A stretch of DNA of 64,000 nt from Thermosynechococcus sp. (GTDB lineage: Bacteria > Cyanobacteriota > Cyanobacteriia > Thermosynechococcales > Thermosynechococcaceae): assembly GCF_025999095.1 (NCBI RefSeq), contig NZ_AP024678.1, forward strand, positions 2,387,527 through 2,451,526, read 5' to 3'. The notes under the pieces are model-generated. The model saw only the letters and a program-made list of their open reading frames with translations. It was not told the DNA's origin and ran no database searches. Position numbers and translations under genes: made by a program. Of this stretch, positions 26,801-37,068 are shown piece by piece. Every line of letters starts with the position of its first letter. Within the stretch, counting starts at the first letter, position 1.

Positions 26801-28483
26801 CTAATTCACTGCTGTAGCCAGCTCCGTGCCAGTGGCGGCCACTAATTCCACCTTTAAACTGACGCCAAATTGGCTTTCAAAGGGTTCCTTTTTGTAGTTG
26901 ACACTCCAAATTTCCAACTCACAGCGATCGCTAGGATCTGCCGGATGGATCTGCAGACAAAACTGGCGCTGCGGAGCGCGCCACTCACAGGTCATGTGAT
27001 CCACGGCCCCAATTTGGCGCCGATCCAAGGCCGAAGCCAGCCGTAGAATGGCACTGAGTTCCTCGACCATTTGCCGTTCTCGCCGTCCCATCAATTGGCG
27101 GAAGTTTTCATGCTTTTTCTTGGGGGGGCTTTTGCGGTGATAGCGACAGAGGTTGGCAATGATTTCAATTTCCGTATCAGTGTAGCCGAGTAAGCCGCCG
27201 TGGCGCACCAGGTAGTAGGAATGTTTGTGGTGGGCGGAATGGCTGACGTAGTGGCCGGCATTGTGGAGAATTGCCGCTGCCCAGAGGAGTTCCCGCTCTG
27301 CTTCGGTCCAGTTGTGGAGAATTCCCTGGGTGCGATCAAACAGCGTTAGGGCAAAATTGGCCACCCGTTCACTGCTGGCCAGATTGACGTGGAATTTTTG
27401 CGCCAAACTGTAGGTACTGCGCTGACGCACCGAGCTTTGATAGCGCAGGCGGTCTTCAATCAGGCCGTGGGTCAGCATCCAGTCCACAATGATGCCTTCC
27501 CGCAGGGCGCGATCGCAGGTGATCAGGCTGCTTTGGCCCAGCATCTCCATGGCCTCAGCGAGAATTACTGCCCCTGCAACAATAATTTCCGCTCGCCGCT
27601 CCGACATCCCCAAGAGTTGACAGCGTTGGTTAAAGTTTAGCCGCCGCAATTTGGCCAGGAGCGCTTTCAAGTCCTCAAGGGTGAGTTCATAGCCCCGTAG
27701 AGAGGGGGGGCAAGTACCAAGGCGATCGCAGGTGTGAATCATCATCAGGCTTTCAATGGTGCCTGAGGTACCCACCAATTGCGGTTTTTCATGGGGGCCG
27801 AGTTGCTGCCGCAGGTCTTCCACGGCGCGATCCAACATTCCCCGCACATAGGCTCGCAGGGCTGCGTAATCTTGATCGCTAATGGGATCGCTTTTAACAA
27901 ATAAATCCGTCAGGCGTACTGCCCCCACTTTGGTACTGCTGAGGTAGCGGGGTTCATGGCCATCGCCAAGAATTAACTCCGTGGAGCCACCCCCAATGTC
28001 TATGATGATGTGGGGCTTGCCGTTGAATTCTAGCCCCGAGAGTACCCCCAAGTAGATGCGCCGCGCTTCCTCTTCACCGGAAATGAGATCAATGGTCAGG
28101 CCGGTCTCTTTTTTGACCCGCTCTAAAAACTCGCGACCATTGGGGGCTTCGCGCACGGCACTCGTGGCCACGCCAATCATTTCCTCCGCCTTGAGGCCCG
28201 TGGCCAACTCGCGACAGCGGCGCAGGGTGGCGATCGCCCGCTGCATGGCCTCTTCCGTCAGTTGGCCGGTCATTTGGCAGCGTTCCCCCAGGCGCACCAT
28301 ATCCTTTTCGGCAGCAATGATTTTGAAACTGGGTAAGCTGGGCTGAATTTGCACCACCACCATGTGAATGGAGTTTGTCCCGACATCAATTGCCGCCAGA
28401 ATGCGATCGCTGCGGTTCACCGGTCGCCACAGGTGGAGATGTTGTTCAGCCGTCATTGGACTTGTCATTAAGGGGACAAACAT
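26801..28483 (-). CDS. ppx: Ppx/GppA-family exopolyphosphatase
   Basis: Hydrolyses terminal phosphate from polyphosphate and/or pppGpp. 560 residues. The ASKHA fold carries the phosphate loops AAIDVGTNSIHMVVV and IIDIGGGSTELI and the catalytic-Glu stretch SGEEEARRIYLGVL. The C-terminal HD-like domain includes AAILHNAGHYVSHSAHHKHS. The first in-frame ATG is at 28483; starts at 28468 or 28456 (MTAEQHL) are equally possible. A second polyphosphate gene (ppk2) is near 56 kb. Confidence 0.9.
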   Translation of the reverse strand: MFVPLMTSPMTAEQHLHLWRPVNRSDRILAAIDVGTNSIHMVVVQIQPSLPSFKIIAAEKDMVRLGERCQMTGQLTEEAMQRAIATLRRCRELATGLKAEEMIGVATSAVREAPNGREFLERVKKETGLTIDLISGEEEARRIYLGVLSGLEFNGKPHIIIDIGGGSTELILGDGHEPRYLSSTKVGAVRLTDLFVKSDPISDQDYAALRAYVRGMLDRAVEDLRQQLGPHEKPQLVGTSGTIESLMMIHTCDRLGTCPPSLRGYELTLEDLKALLAKLRRLNFNQRCQLLGMSERRAEIIVAGAVILAEAMEMLGQSSLITCDRALREGIIVDWMLTHGLIEDRLRYQSSVRQRSTYSLAQKFHVNLASSERVANFALTLFDRTQGILHNWTEAERELLWAAAILHNAGHYVSHSAHHKHSYYLVRHGGLLGYTDTEIEIIANLCRYHRKSPPKKKHENFRQLMGRRERQMVEELSAILRLASALDRRQIGAVDHMTCEWRAPQRQFCLQIHPADPSDRCELEIWSVNYKKEPFESQFGVSLKVELVAATGTELATAVN

Positions 28484-28565
28484 CCCCTATGGTACCCCAA
28501 CCCCAAACCTTTTCAGGGGGATGAAACAGACTCAAACCATGAAAGCCAAGACGGTATCTCCTATT

Positions 28566-29297
28566 TCATAAAAGGGCTGTATTTCCTGTTAAATGATCCT
28601 TGATTTTGGCGGCAATCCGTGAGCCTAAATAGTCCGGAATAACGCTGCCATTGGGGCCCAGCAGATAGAGCAACAGCCGCACCCGCCCCTGCCAAAGCAT
28701 AAAGTTGATATTGACCACCAGCAATTCCTCTTGCCAAAGGGCGTGCATGACCTTATAGAGCAGTGCCGGATGATTTGCAGACTCCACCAAGAGTGCCGGC
28801 AGATGAAAGACCTGATCCTGATAGAAACTGGTGGTCACTTGCGGCAGGCCTTCGTTGAGGTTAAACTCCATGGCCAGCATTTCCTCAACCGCAAACTCAC
28901 CACTGAGGGTCTGTTGGAGGGCACGGCGCACGCTTTCACTGCGCTTTTTGGTCAGGGGTTTGCCCTGCTCTGAGAGCACAAGTTTGACAAAGACCAGTAG
29001 CGGTGGTCGCACATGGCCATAGAGCGAGACATTGTGAATCGTCAGCTTGTAGGCGGCCATCACCCCAAAGAGATCACTCAGAAGATAAGAGTGATTGCGG
29101 TGGGCAAAGTGGAGAATGGAGCGATCGCCCTCGGGGACGATTTGAATCACCGCCTGATTTGTCCGATGAATTTGAAAGCCCAACTTCAGGTTTTGCAGTT
29201 GGACGTCCCGACCCACAAATTGCTCATAAAAGTCTGGAAAGGAGCGATTGAATCGCTTCAGGACATCAGGGTTACGCAGTTGAAAATCGGAAACCAT
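28566..29297 (-). CDS. Possible ACT-fold protein, unknown function
   Basis: 243 residues, no membrane segment. The central and C-terminal regions alternate beta strands and helices in the pattern of ACT-like domains (FAHRNHSYLLSDLFGVMAAYKLTIHNVSLYG and LVESANHPALLYKVMHALWQEELLVVNINF, given here as positions about 68-98 and 165-195). This recalls the ACT repeats of GlnD, but no nucleotidyltransferase or HD domain is present. The ACT reading is an inference from pattern. It is divergent from the GNAT gene across a 71-nt spacer. Confidence 0.6.
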   Translation of the reverse strand: MVSDFQLRNPDVLKRFNRSFPDFYEQFVGRDVQLQNLKLGFQIHRTNQAVIQIVPEGDRSILHFAHRNHSYLLSDLFGVMAAYKLTIHNVSLYGHVRPPLLVFVKLVLSEQGKPLTKKRSESVRRALQQTLSGEFAVEEMLAMEFNLNEGLPQVTTSFYQDQVFHLPALLVESANHPALLYKVMHALWQEELLVVNINFMLWQGRVRLLLYLLGPNGSVIPDYLGSRIAAKIKDHLTGNTALL

Positions 29298-29368
29298 GGG
29301 TGAGAGTCGCTATACTATAGCCTAGGCCGGGTTACACTTGGTCGTTTCCCCATCTCCAGCATACTTGC

Positions 29369-29893
29369 ATGAGCTTCTGGAAATCGCTGTTCAATTCGCA
29401 ACCGACTGCCAGCGCTACCACGACGTCCCCTAGTTTAGGTTCTCCGGTAGAGCGGGACAATGGCAGCGAAAGCAAAATTATTTTTAGCAAAGAAAAAGAC
29501 ATTGATGTCTATGAACTAGAAGAACTTTGTGATGCTGTCGGCTGGTCCCGCCGTCCGATTCGTAAGGTGAAAAAAGCAATTCAGCACAGCTTTTTGGTGA
29601 TCTCGATGTGGGAGCAGCGGGGTGCCTATCGTCGCCTGATTGGCTTTTCCCGTGCCACCTCTGACCATGCCTTCAATGCCACAATTTGGGATGTAGTGGT
29701 GCATCCAGAATTTCAGGGGCGCGGTCTGGGCAAGGAGCTAATGCGGCAGATTATCAAAGAACTGCGCAGCGAGGACATCAGCAACATTACCCTCTTTGCC
29801 GATCCCCATGTGGTGGACTTTTACCGTCAATTGGGTTTTCGCCCCGATCCGGAGGGGATTAAGGGAATGTTTTGGTACCCCAATTCCCGCTAG
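29369..29893 (+). CDS. GNAT-family N-acetyltransferase, plastid-type
   Basis: 174 residues. A Ser/Thr-rich N-terminal segment of about 45 residues leads to a GNAT domain with the acetyl-CoA loop [16 protein letters not shown] (Q/RxxGxG/A) and the end strands [18 protein letters not shown]. The pattern resembles cyanobacterial and chloroplast GNATs, including the group described as serotonin N-acetyltransferase-like and the NSI-type protein acetylases. The substrate cannot be decided from the sequence. Confidence 0.85.
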   Translation: MSFWKSLFNSQPTASATTTSPSLGSPVERDNGSESKIIFSKEKDIDVYELEELCDAVGWSRRPIRKVKKAIQHSFLVISMWEQRGAYRRLIGFSRATSDHAFNATIWDVVVHPEFQGRGLGKELMRQIIKELRSEDISNITLFADPHVVDFYRQLGFRPDPEGIKGMFWYPNSR

Positions 29894-29931
29894 GCTCGAT
29901 AATCAATAACGTAGCTGAATGATCCTTTGCC

Positions 29932-32217
29932 ATGAGCCAAACACCCCTCGTCACTGAGGCTGAGATTGCTGCCGAAGGTCTCAAGCCCCAAGAATACACC
30001 GAAATTGTCCGCCGCCTTGGTCGCCATCCCAACCGCGCGGAATTGGGCATGTTTGGTGTGATGTGGTCAGAGCATTGCTGCTACAAAAACTCGCGTCCCC
30101 TGCTGAAGCAGTTTCCTACCCAAGGGCCACGGGTCCTTGTCGGTCCCGGTGAGAATGCTGGTGTTGTGGACTTAGGGGATGGCTTGCGCCTTGCCTTTAA
30201 GATTGAGTCCCACAACCATCCCTCGGCCATTGAGCCCTTTCAGGGAGCAGCGACGGGAGTGGGGGGAATTCTGCGGGATATTTTTACGATGGGGGCACGT
30301 CCCATTGCCCTGCTGAACGCCCTGCGCTTTGGTGATCTTAAGGAAGCAAAAACCCAACAATTGGTGAAAGGAGTCGTGGCGGGTATTGCCCACTATGGCA
30401 ACTGTGTCGGCGTGCCCACAGTGGGGGGGGAGGTCTATTTTGACCCCTGCTATACCGGTAACCCCTTGGTGAATGCCATGGCCCTGGGTCTTATGGAAAC
30501 CCCAGAGATTGTTAAATCGGCAGCCAGTGGCATTGGCAATCCCGTCCTTTACGTTGGCTCCACCACGGGGCGGGATGGCATCGGGGGAGCCAGTTTTGCC
30601 AGCGCCGAGCTGACGGATGAGTCAATGGGCGATCGCCCCGCTGTTCAAGTGGGGGATCCCTTCATGGAAAAATGCCTTATTGAAGCCTGTCTGGAGGCCT
30701 TTCAAACTGGAGCCGTTGTGGCCGCCCAAGATATGGGGGCAGCAGGATTGACCTGCTCGACCTCGGAAATGGCTGCCAAAGGCGGGGTGGGCATTGAACT
30801 GGACTTGGACAAGGTGCCTGTGCGCGAACAGGGGATGGTGCCCTACGAGTTTCTGCTCTCGGAATCCCAAGAACGGATGCTGTTTGTGGTGGTGCAAGGG
30901 CGGGAAGCAGAACTGATTGAGATTTTCCATCGTTGGGGCTTGCAGGCGGTGGTGGTGGGGCGTGTTATTGCTGAACCGGTGGTGCGGGTGCTTTACCGTG
31001 GCGCGGTGGCCGCCGAGGTGCCTGCCCGTGCCCTGGCGGAAGATACACCAATCTATGAACGCGAGTGCCCCGATGAGCCACCAGCCTATGTCCAACAGGC
31101 GCGGCAATGGTCGGTGGATCAATTACCGCTACCGGCGCGATCGCCCGCGGAGATTTTGCTCACGCTCCTTGCTACCCCCAGTATTGCCTCTAAAGCCTGG
31201 GTCTATCGTCAGTATGATCACGAAGTCCAAAACAATACCTTGATCTTCCCCGGCGATGCGGATGCAGCCGTGATTCGCCTGCGGGGTACGCCAAAAGGAA
31301 TTGCTGCGACCGTGGATTGCCCCAGCCGCTATGTGTATCTAGATCCCTACGAAGGGGGCAAAGCAGCCGTTGCCGAAGCCGCTCGCAATCTCAGTTGTGT
31401 CGGGGCAGAGCCTCTGGCCATCACCGATAACCTCAACTTTGGTAGTCCAGAAACAGCCGTGGGTTACTGGCAGTTGGCCCATGCCTGCCGCGGCCTTGCC
31501 GAGGCTTGTCGGGCCCTACAAACGCCGGTCATAGGGGGGAATGTCTCCCTCTACAACGAAACCATTGATAGGAATGGGCAGCCACAGCCCATTTATCCGA
31601 CCCCTGTGGTGGGGATGGTGGGGTTGATTGCCGACCTGCAGCGGGTTGTCGGTCAGGGCTGGCGATCGCCCGGGGATGTCATCTACCTACTGGGGTTGCC
31701 TCTGACGACGCCTTTGAGTGATCCGCGCCTGAGCCTAGGCGGGTCAGAATACCTGGCCCAGATTCATGGCCTGGTGGCCGGTCGTCCGCCTCAGATTGAT
31801 TTAGACCTAGAGCAGCGCGTGCAGGCAGTGTGTCGCTATGGCATTCAGCAGAAGTGGATTGCCAGTGCCCACGATCTCAGTGAAGGTGGTTTGGCTGTGG
31901 CCTTGGCAGAAAGCTGCCTCAGCGGCCAGCGGGGGGCGAAGATTCAATTACCAGCGGGCACCTATCCCCGCTGGGATGTGCTGCTATTTGCTGAAGGGGG
32001 GGCGCGAATTCTGGTTTCGGTGCCACCGACGGAACAGACAGCCTGGGAGACCTATGTGCAGGCGCAATTGCCCAATGCTTGGACACGCTTAGGGGCTGTT
32101 GATGGTGAACAGACAGAACTGTGTATTGACACCTGTGACAATTCTCTGCTTATCAAGGTTACGATAAAGGAGTTAGCTCTTGCGTGGCGATCGCCCCTGC
32201 CGAAATATTTGGACTAA
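29932..32217 (+). CDS. purL: Phosphoribosylformylglycinamidine synthase, large subunit
   Basis: ATP-dependent amidation of FGAR in purine synthesis. 761 residues, the length of the small-type PurL that works with separate PurQ and PurS. Motifs: [13 protein letters not shown] near the N-terminus, [53 protein letters not shown] and a second half with NLNFGSPE and [10 protein letters not shown]. The stop TAA is directly followed by the purF ATG, so the genes are tightly coupled. Confidence 0.96.
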   Translation: MSQTPLVTEAEIAAEGLKPQEYTEIVRRLGRHPNRAELGMFGVMWSEHCCYKNSRPLLKQFPTQGPRVLVGPGENAGVVDLGDGLRLAFKIESHNHPSAIEPFQGAATGVGGILRDIFTMGARPIALLNALRFGDLKEAKTQQLVKGVVAGIAHYGNCVGVPTVGGEVYFDPCYTGNPLVNAMALGLMETPEIVKSAASGIGNPVLYVGSTTGRDGIGGASFASAELTDESMGDRPAVQVGDPFMEKCLIEACLEAFQTGAVVAAQDMGAAGLTCSTSEMAAKGGVGIELDLDKVPVREQGMVPYEFLLSESQERMLFVVVQGREAELIEIFHRWGLQAVVVGRVIAEPVVRVLYRGAVAAEVPARALAEDTPIYERECPDEPPAYVQQARQWSVDQLPLPARSPAEILLTLLATPSIASKAWVYRQYDHEVQNNTLIFPGDADAAVIRLRGTPKGIAATVDCPSRYVYLDPYEGGKAAVAEAARNLSCVGAEPLAITDNLNFGSPETAVGYWQLAHACRGLAEACRALQTPVIGGNVSLYNETIDRNGQPQPIYPTPVVGMVGLIADLQRVVGQGWRSPGDVIYLLGLPLTTPLSDPRLSLGGSEYLAQIHGLVAGRPPQIDLDLEQRVQAVCRYGIQQKWIASAHDLSEGGLAVALAESCLSGQRGAKIQLPAGTYPRWDVLLFAEGGARILVSVPPTEQTAWETYVQAQLPNAWTRLGAVDGEQTELCIDTCDNSLLIKVTIKELALAWRSPLPKYLD

Positions 32218-33666
32218 ATGACAGAACAACAATTTGCTGATAAGCCGGAAGAAGCCTGTGGTGTCTTTGGGGTCTATGCCCCCGGGGCGGATGTGGCTCG
32301 CCTCGCCTACTTTGGTCTCTATGCCCTGCAACATCGAGGTCAGGAATCGGCTGGAATTGCCACATTTGCTGGAGACACCGTCCACTGTTACAAGGATATG
32401 GGCTTGGTGTCCCAAGTCTTTGATGAAGAGATTCTTGGACGGCTGGTGGGAGATTTGGCTGTCGGCCACAACCGCTACTCAACCACAGGTTCCAGTCGCA
32501 TTGTCAACGCCCAACCAGTGGTAGTGGAAACTCGCCTAGGACCTTTGGCCTTAGCCCACAACGGCAACTTGGTGAATACCTACGCCCTGCGGGAACAGGT
32601 GCTGGCCTGTGATGCACCTACGGCGGTGTTGGCGAGTACAACAGATTCTGAACTCATTGCCTGGGCGATCGCCCAAGCGGTGGCCACTGGCCAATCCTGG
32701 TCAGAGGGGATGATCACGGCGGCTCAACAGTGCCAAGGGGCTTTTAGTCTCGTGATGGGTACCCCAGCGGGATTGTTTGGACTGCGGGATGCCCACGGCA
32801 TTCGTCCCTTAGTGATTGGTCGCCTGATGACAGAAGGGACGGCCCATTATGTGCTTGCTTCGGAAACCTGCGCCCTTGATATTATTGGTGCCGACTATGT
32901 GCGGGATGTGGAGCCCGGGGAACTCGTCCACATTACTCCTGAAGGGATTGGCAGTATGCAATGGGCAGAGTCCCAACGGAAGCTGTGTATCTTTGAGATG
33001 ATTTACTTTGCCCGTCCTGATAGTGTCATGCAGCAGGAGAGCCTCTATAGCTACCGGCAGCGCTTGGGGTACCAGTTGGGTCGCGAAGCCCCCGCCGAGG
33101 CCGACGTGGTGATCGCTGTGCCTGATTCTGGTGTGCCAGCGGCCATTGGCTTTTCCCAGGCGACGGGGGTACCCTACGCCGAAGGCTTGATTAAAAATCG
33201 CTACGTGGGGCGCACCTTTATTCAGCCCACCCAGTCGATGCGGGAGTCGGGAATTCGCATGAAGCTGAATCCGCTGCGGGATGTGCTGATGGGACAGCGG
33301 GTGGTGATTGTCGATGACTCGATTGTGCGGGGCACCACTAGCCGCAAAATTGTCAAAGCACTGCGGGATGCCGGTGCCGTGGAAGTCCACATGCGTATTT
33401 CTTCGCCCCCTGTCACTCACCCCTGCTTCTATGGCATTGACACCGATACTCAAGATCAACTGATTGCCGCCACCAAGTCTGTGCCTGAGATTGCCGCTCA
33501 GATTGGCGTGGATTCCCTGAGTTACCTCAGTTGGCAGGGGATGATTGCCGCCACCTACGATACGGGCGATCGCTTCTGTTCCGCCTGCTTTACCGGCAAG
33601 TACCCCATTCGCATCCCCGAGTCAGTGAAACGGCAAAAGTTGGTGCTTGAGCAACTTCCCCAATGA
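32218..33666 (+). CDS. purF: Amidophosphoribosyltransferase
   Basis: First committed enzyme of purine synthesis: PRPP + glutamine to phosphoribosylamine. 482 residues. The N-terminal nucleophile is C14 in EEACGVFGVY, behind a short propeptide removed in this class. The PRPP loop is VVIVDDSIVRGTTSRK, and the C-terminal CSACF motif fits the Fe-S-containing Bacillus-type enzyme. ATG follows the purL stop without a gap; its own stop overlaps the next start (ATGA). Confidence 0.96.
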   Translation: MTEQQFADKPEEACGVFGVYAPGADVARLAYFGLYALQHRGQESAGIATFAGDTVHCYKDMGLVSQVFDEEILGRLVGDLAVGHNRYSTTGSSRIVNAQPVVVETRLGPLALAHNGNLVNTYALREQVLACDAPTAVLASTTDSELIAWAIAQAVATGQSWSEGMITAAQQCQGAFSLVMGTPAGLFGLRDAHGIRPLVIGRLMTEGTAHYVLASETCALDIIGADYVRDVEPGELVHITPEGIGSMQWAESQRKLCIFEMIYFARPDSVMQQESLYSYRQRLGYQLGREAPAEADVVIAVPDSGVPAAIGFSQATGVPYAEGLIKNRYVGRTFIQPTQSMRESGIRMKLNPLRDVLMGQRVVIVDDSIVRGTTSRKIVKALRDAGAVEVHMRISSPPVTHPCFYGIDTDTQDQLIAATKSVPEIAAQIGVDSLSYLSWQGMIAATYDTGDRFCSACFTGKYPIRIPESVKRQKLVLEQLPQ

Positions 33667-35513
33667 GTCTGGACTACGGCTACTGGCCTTCCATCCTTTC
33701 TGCAGCGGAAGTTAGTGCTGCTGCCACCAGTATCAGTGAATTGCGCGCCACTCCCCTTGGTCTGGTGTGGTTAGAGCGGCGCCCTCAAGAAAAGGGGCGC
33801 GGGGTGTTGGTGCGTCAAGGGCAAGAACTTTTGGCTGCCCCCTGGAGTGCGCGATCGCGAGTGAATGAGTATGGCGGCGGCGCCTACTGGTGCCATAACG
33901 ATCAGATTTACTTTGTCAACGATGCCGATCAGGGGATCTATGCCCTTGGGGAACCCCACCCTACGTTAATCTACCAAGCTGCCAATACTCGCTTTGCCGA
34001 TGGCTGTGTTGATCCTTGGCGCGATCGCCTGCTGTGTGTCGAAGAAATGCTGCTTCCAGACGGTAGCTCACAGCAGTCCCTTGTGGCTATTTCCCTATCG
34101 GGGGAACGGATTTCCCTGATCACTGGGGCTGGTTTCTATGCTGCACCCCGCTTGAGTCCAGACGGTAAGACCCTTGTCTGGCTGCAATGGTCAGCACCAC
34201 AGATGCCCTGGGATGGCTGTGAACTGTGGGGCGCCATGGTCAGTAGTGACGGTTCCCTGGCTACCCCCTACCGCATTGCCGGCGGCCCTGAGGAATCTGT
34301 CCAACAACCCCAATGGCAGGGAAAGACCCTTTACTACATCAGCGATCGCTCTGGCTGGTGGAATCTCTATCGTTACTGTGATGGCCACCATGACCCCGTT
34401 TGGCAAGCCAGTTATGATGCCGGGGTGCCCCTGTGGGTGTTTGGCCAGTCCACCTATGCCCTGGTGAATCCAGAGACTGCGGTGCTGACCTATAGCGATC
34501 GCGGCCTGTGGCGGCTGGCAGTGGTTTCCCTAGGAACGGGTCAATGGCAAACTGTGCCGACGGATGATACCGAGATTCACTCCCTGGTGCGGCTGAGCGA
34601 TCGCACCGTTGCCTTTGTTGGCAGTTCGCCCCTGTTGCCTCCCCATATTGTGCAGTTCAATCTTGAGGACGGCACCACAACACCGCTTCAGCCCATTGCT
34701 GCTCCCCTGCCGCCTGAGTGGATTTCTCAGCCCGAGCTGATTGCATTTCCCACCACTGAGGGGGCCACCGCCTACGGCTTTTTCTATCCGCCCCAAAATC
34801 CGCAGGTGCAACCCCCCACCAATACCCGACCGCCCTTAATTGTCAGAAGTCACGGGGGGCCGACGGCCGCCAGTGGCACCGGTTTAGATCTGCGCCTCCA
34901 GTTTTGGACCAGTCGCGGCTTTGCGGTGTTAGATGTCAACTATCGTGGCAGTACCGGCTATGGTCGCGCCTATCGCAATGCCCTGCGGGGACGGTGGGGA
35001 GTGGTGGATGTGGCCGACTGTGTTGCAGGGGCGCAGTATTTGGTGAGCCAAGGACGAGTGGCGGGCGATCGCTTGGCGATTCGTGGCAGTAGTGCCGGCG
35101 GCTATACCACCCTTTGTGCCCTGACATTTACGCGGGTCTTCCATGGGGGGGCAAGTTACTATGGCATTGGTGATCTCCTGAGCCTGCTCAAGGAAACCCA
35201 TGCCTTTGAGGCCCATTATTTTGATCAACTGATTGCCCCCTATCCCGAAGGGGCAGACCTCTACCGCCAGCGATCGCCCCTCTACCATGCAGATTGCCTC
35301 ACCTGCCCAGTGATTTTCTTTCAGGGACTGAAGGATGTCGTGGTTCCCCCCAGCCAAGCGGAACAGATGGTGGCTGCCCTTCAGGCCAAGGGCATTCCCG
35401 TCGAGTATTACACCTTTGCCGACGAGGGACACGGCTTCCGCCAAAGTAGCACGATCGCCACCGCCCTTGAGGCAGAGTTGAGGTTTTACCAAAGGCATCT
35501 ACTTAAGGGTTAG
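33663..35513 (+). CDS. S9 prolyl-oligopeptidase-family peptidase
   Basis: 616 residues. An N-terminal beta-propeller-like region (about 1-360, with recurring strand motifs such as PRLSPDGKTLVWLQW) precedes an alpha/beta-hydrolase domain. The catalytic triad is visible: Ser in IRGSSAGGYTT, Asp in GLKDVVVPPSQAE and His in DEGHGFRQS; RSHGGPTA supplies the oxyanion region. No signal peptide, so probably a cytoplasmic acylaminoacyl/dipeptidyl peptidase. Start and purF stop overlap by 4 nt; ribE follows after 6 nt. Confidence 0.9.
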   Translation: MSLDYGYWPSILSAAEVSAAATSISELRATPLGLVWLERRPQEKGRGVLVRQGQELLAAPWSARSRVNEYGGGAYWCHNDQIYFVNDADQGIYALGEPHPTLIYQAANTRFADGCVDPWRDRLLCVEEMLLPDGSSQQSLVAISLSGERISLITGAGFYAAPRLSPDGKTLVWLQWSAPQMPWDGCELWGAMVSSDGSLATPYRIAGGPEESVQQPQWQGKTLYYISDRSGWWNLYRYCDGHHDPVWQASYDAGVPLWVFGQSTYALVNPETAVLTYSDRGLWRLAVVSLGTGQWQTVPTDDTEIHSLVRLSDRTVAFVGSSPLLPPHIVQFNLEDGTTTPLQPIAAPLPPEWISQPELIAFPTTEGATAYGFFYPPQNPQVQPPTNTRPPLIVRSHGGPTAASGTGLDLRLQFWTSRGFAVLDVNYRGSTGYGRAYRNALRGRWGVVDVADCVAGAQYLVSQGRVAGDRLAIRGSSAGGYTTLCALTFTRVFHGGASYYGIGDLLSLLKETHAFEAHYFDQLIAPYPEGADLYRQRSPLYHADCLTCPVIFFQGLKDVVVPPSQAEQMVAALQAKGIPVEYYTFADEGHGFRQSSTIATALEAELRFYQRHLLKG

Positions 35514-35519
35514 ATAACA

Positions 35520-36170
35520 ATGTTTACTGGCATTATTCAGGCCATTGGTGTGCTCCAGCAACGCTCCGAATCCCAGTTGGTGATTACTGCAACCGATGCC
35601 CCGTTCCTTGGGGATGTGGCCCTTGGCGATAGTATTGCTGTTGAGGGTGTCTGCCTCACAGTGGAAACCTTCGATGCCACCGGGTTTACGGTCAGCGTCT
35701 CTCCGGAAACCCTACAACGCACTACATTGGCGGCCAAAGCGGCAGCGGGAGCAAGGGTGAATCTAGAACCTGCTCTGCGCGTCGGGGATAAGGTGGGGGG
35801 ACATTTTGTTACTGGTCATGTGGATGGTGTCGGCACCGTACTGGCGATCGCTCCCACAGGCAGCAGTTGGGAATTTACATTCTCCGCCCCTGAAACGGTG
35901 GCAGCGTACATTATCCCCAAAGGCAGTATTGCCATCAATGGCATTAGCCTCACTATTGCCCATTGCAATGAAAAAGGGGATGAATTCAGCATTGCTGTCA
36001 TCCCCCATACCTATGCAGAAACGACGCTGCAATTTCTCAGGGTTGGGGATGGTGTGAACCTAGAGGCAGATCTGCTGGGCAAATATGCCCGCAAGTTCCT
36101 CCAGCCGCAGAATTCCTCAACCGCCGTGGAAATTGATCTCGCATTTCTCCAAGCCCATGGCTACGCCTAG
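35520..36170 (+). CDS. ribE: Riboflavin synthase alpha subunit
   Basis: Dismutates two 6,7-dimethyl-8-ribityllumazines to riboflavin. 216 residues built of two similar lumazine-binding halves: MFTGIIQAIGVLQQ with SIAVEGVCLTV in the first, and GHFVTGHVDGVGTV with SIAINGISLTIA in the second. It is last in the purL-purF-S9-ribE run and ends 5 nt from the convergent tsf gene. Confidence 0.95.
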   Translation: MFTGIIQAIGVLQQRSESQLVITATDAPFLGDVALGDSIAVEGVCLTVETFDATGFTVSVSPETLQRTTLAAKAAAGARVNLEPALRVGDKVGGHFVTGHVDGVGTVLAIAPTGSSWEFTFSAPETVAAYIIPKGSIAINGISLTIAHCNEKGDEFSIAVIPHTYAETTLQFLRVGDGVNLEADLLGKYARKFLQPQNSSTAVEIDLAFLQAHGYA

Positions 36171-36175
36171 GGACA

Positions 36176-37051
36176 TTATTTTTTCTTCTTGTTTGTGCGA
36201 GACTTGCCACCGGATTTTTTGGTAGCGGCACCAAACCCCTTGCTTTCAGCCCCAGGGTCCGCTCCTGGCTCAGATGCTGGTGCTGGGGTTGGCTCTTCAG
36301 TGGTCACTGCCGCTGCTGGTTCAGGTGCGCTCACTTCAGGTGGGGCAGTTTCAGCCACTTGTGCAGCTGCTTCGGCAGTTTTTGCAGCAGCACTCATGGC
36401 TTGGGTTTGGGCAGCTACTTCTTCAGCCAGGTTAGTTTCTTGCTTCTCGATCCCCTCACCGAGGACAAAGCGTTGGAAGCGGCGAATCTGGATATTTTCG
36501 CCCAGTTCGGCAATGTGCTCTTTCACCAACTCTTCAACAGTCTTGGACTGATCGCGGATAAAAGGCTGGTAGAGCAAACAGAGTTCTTTGAGGGTTTTTT
36601 CCAGCTTGCCAGCAACAATTTTTTCTTGGACTTCTGGGGGTTTCCCTTTCAAGGCATCGGAACCAAGGGCAATCTGGCGTTCTTTCTCCTTGTACTCGGC
36701 GGGAATATCGTCTAGGGAAACAAATTCCACATTGGGGCAAGCAGCAATTTGCTTGGCAATATCTTGGACCAGGGTTTTAAATTTCTCGTTACGAGCGACA
36801 AAGTCAGTTTCGCAGTTCACCTCCACCAGTACCCCAATGCGCCCGCCGGTGTGAATGTAGCTATCCACCAGACCTTCAGTGGTTACACGCCCGGCCTTTT
36901 TACCCGCAGAGGCTAGACCCTTTTGCCGCAACCAAGCGATGGCGGCTTCCATATCGCCATTGGACTCCTGCAAGGCTTTCTTGCAGTCCATCATGCCGGC
37001 ACCGGTTTTGTCCCGCAGTTCTTTGACTAGTTTGGCTGAAATCTCTGCCAT
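36176..37051 (-). CDS. tsf: Elongation factor Ts with long C-terminal extension
   Basis: Guanine-nucleotide exchange factor for EF-Tu. The first ~215 residues are the standard protein: UBA-like [20 protein letters not shown], then the EF-Tu-contact motif [12 protein letters not shown]. It is followed by an unusual tail of about 75 residues rich in Ala, Pro and Glu that ends in a Lys-rich [11 protein letters not shown]. It sits 17 nt after rpsB, the conserved bacterial order. The tail has no recognisable domain. Confidence 0.95.
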   Translation of the reverse strand: MAEISAKLVKELRDKTGAGMMDCKKALQESNGDMEAAIAWLRQKGLASAGKKAGRVTTEGLVDSYIHTGGRIGVLVEVNCETDFVARNEKFKTLVQDIAKQIAACPNVEFVSLDDIPAEYKEKERQIALGSDALKGKPPEVQEKIVAGKLEKTLKELCLLYQPFIRDQSKTVEELVKEHIAELGENIQIRRFQRFVLGEGIEKQETNLAEEVAAQTQAMSAAAKTAEAAAQVAETAPPEVSAPEPAAAVTTEEPTPAPASEPGADPGAESKGFGAATKKSGGKSRTNKKKK

Positions 37052-37068
37052 GATCGGTTCCTCAAGGA

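Noticed and set aside
32809-33459. 216-codon minus-strand open frame inside purF
   Set aside because: Antisense to a highly conserved enzyme; the composition (His- and Gly-rich) is that of a shadow.
34929-35498. 189-codon minus-strand open frame inside the S9 peptidase
   Set aside because: Antisense shadow of the catalytic domain.
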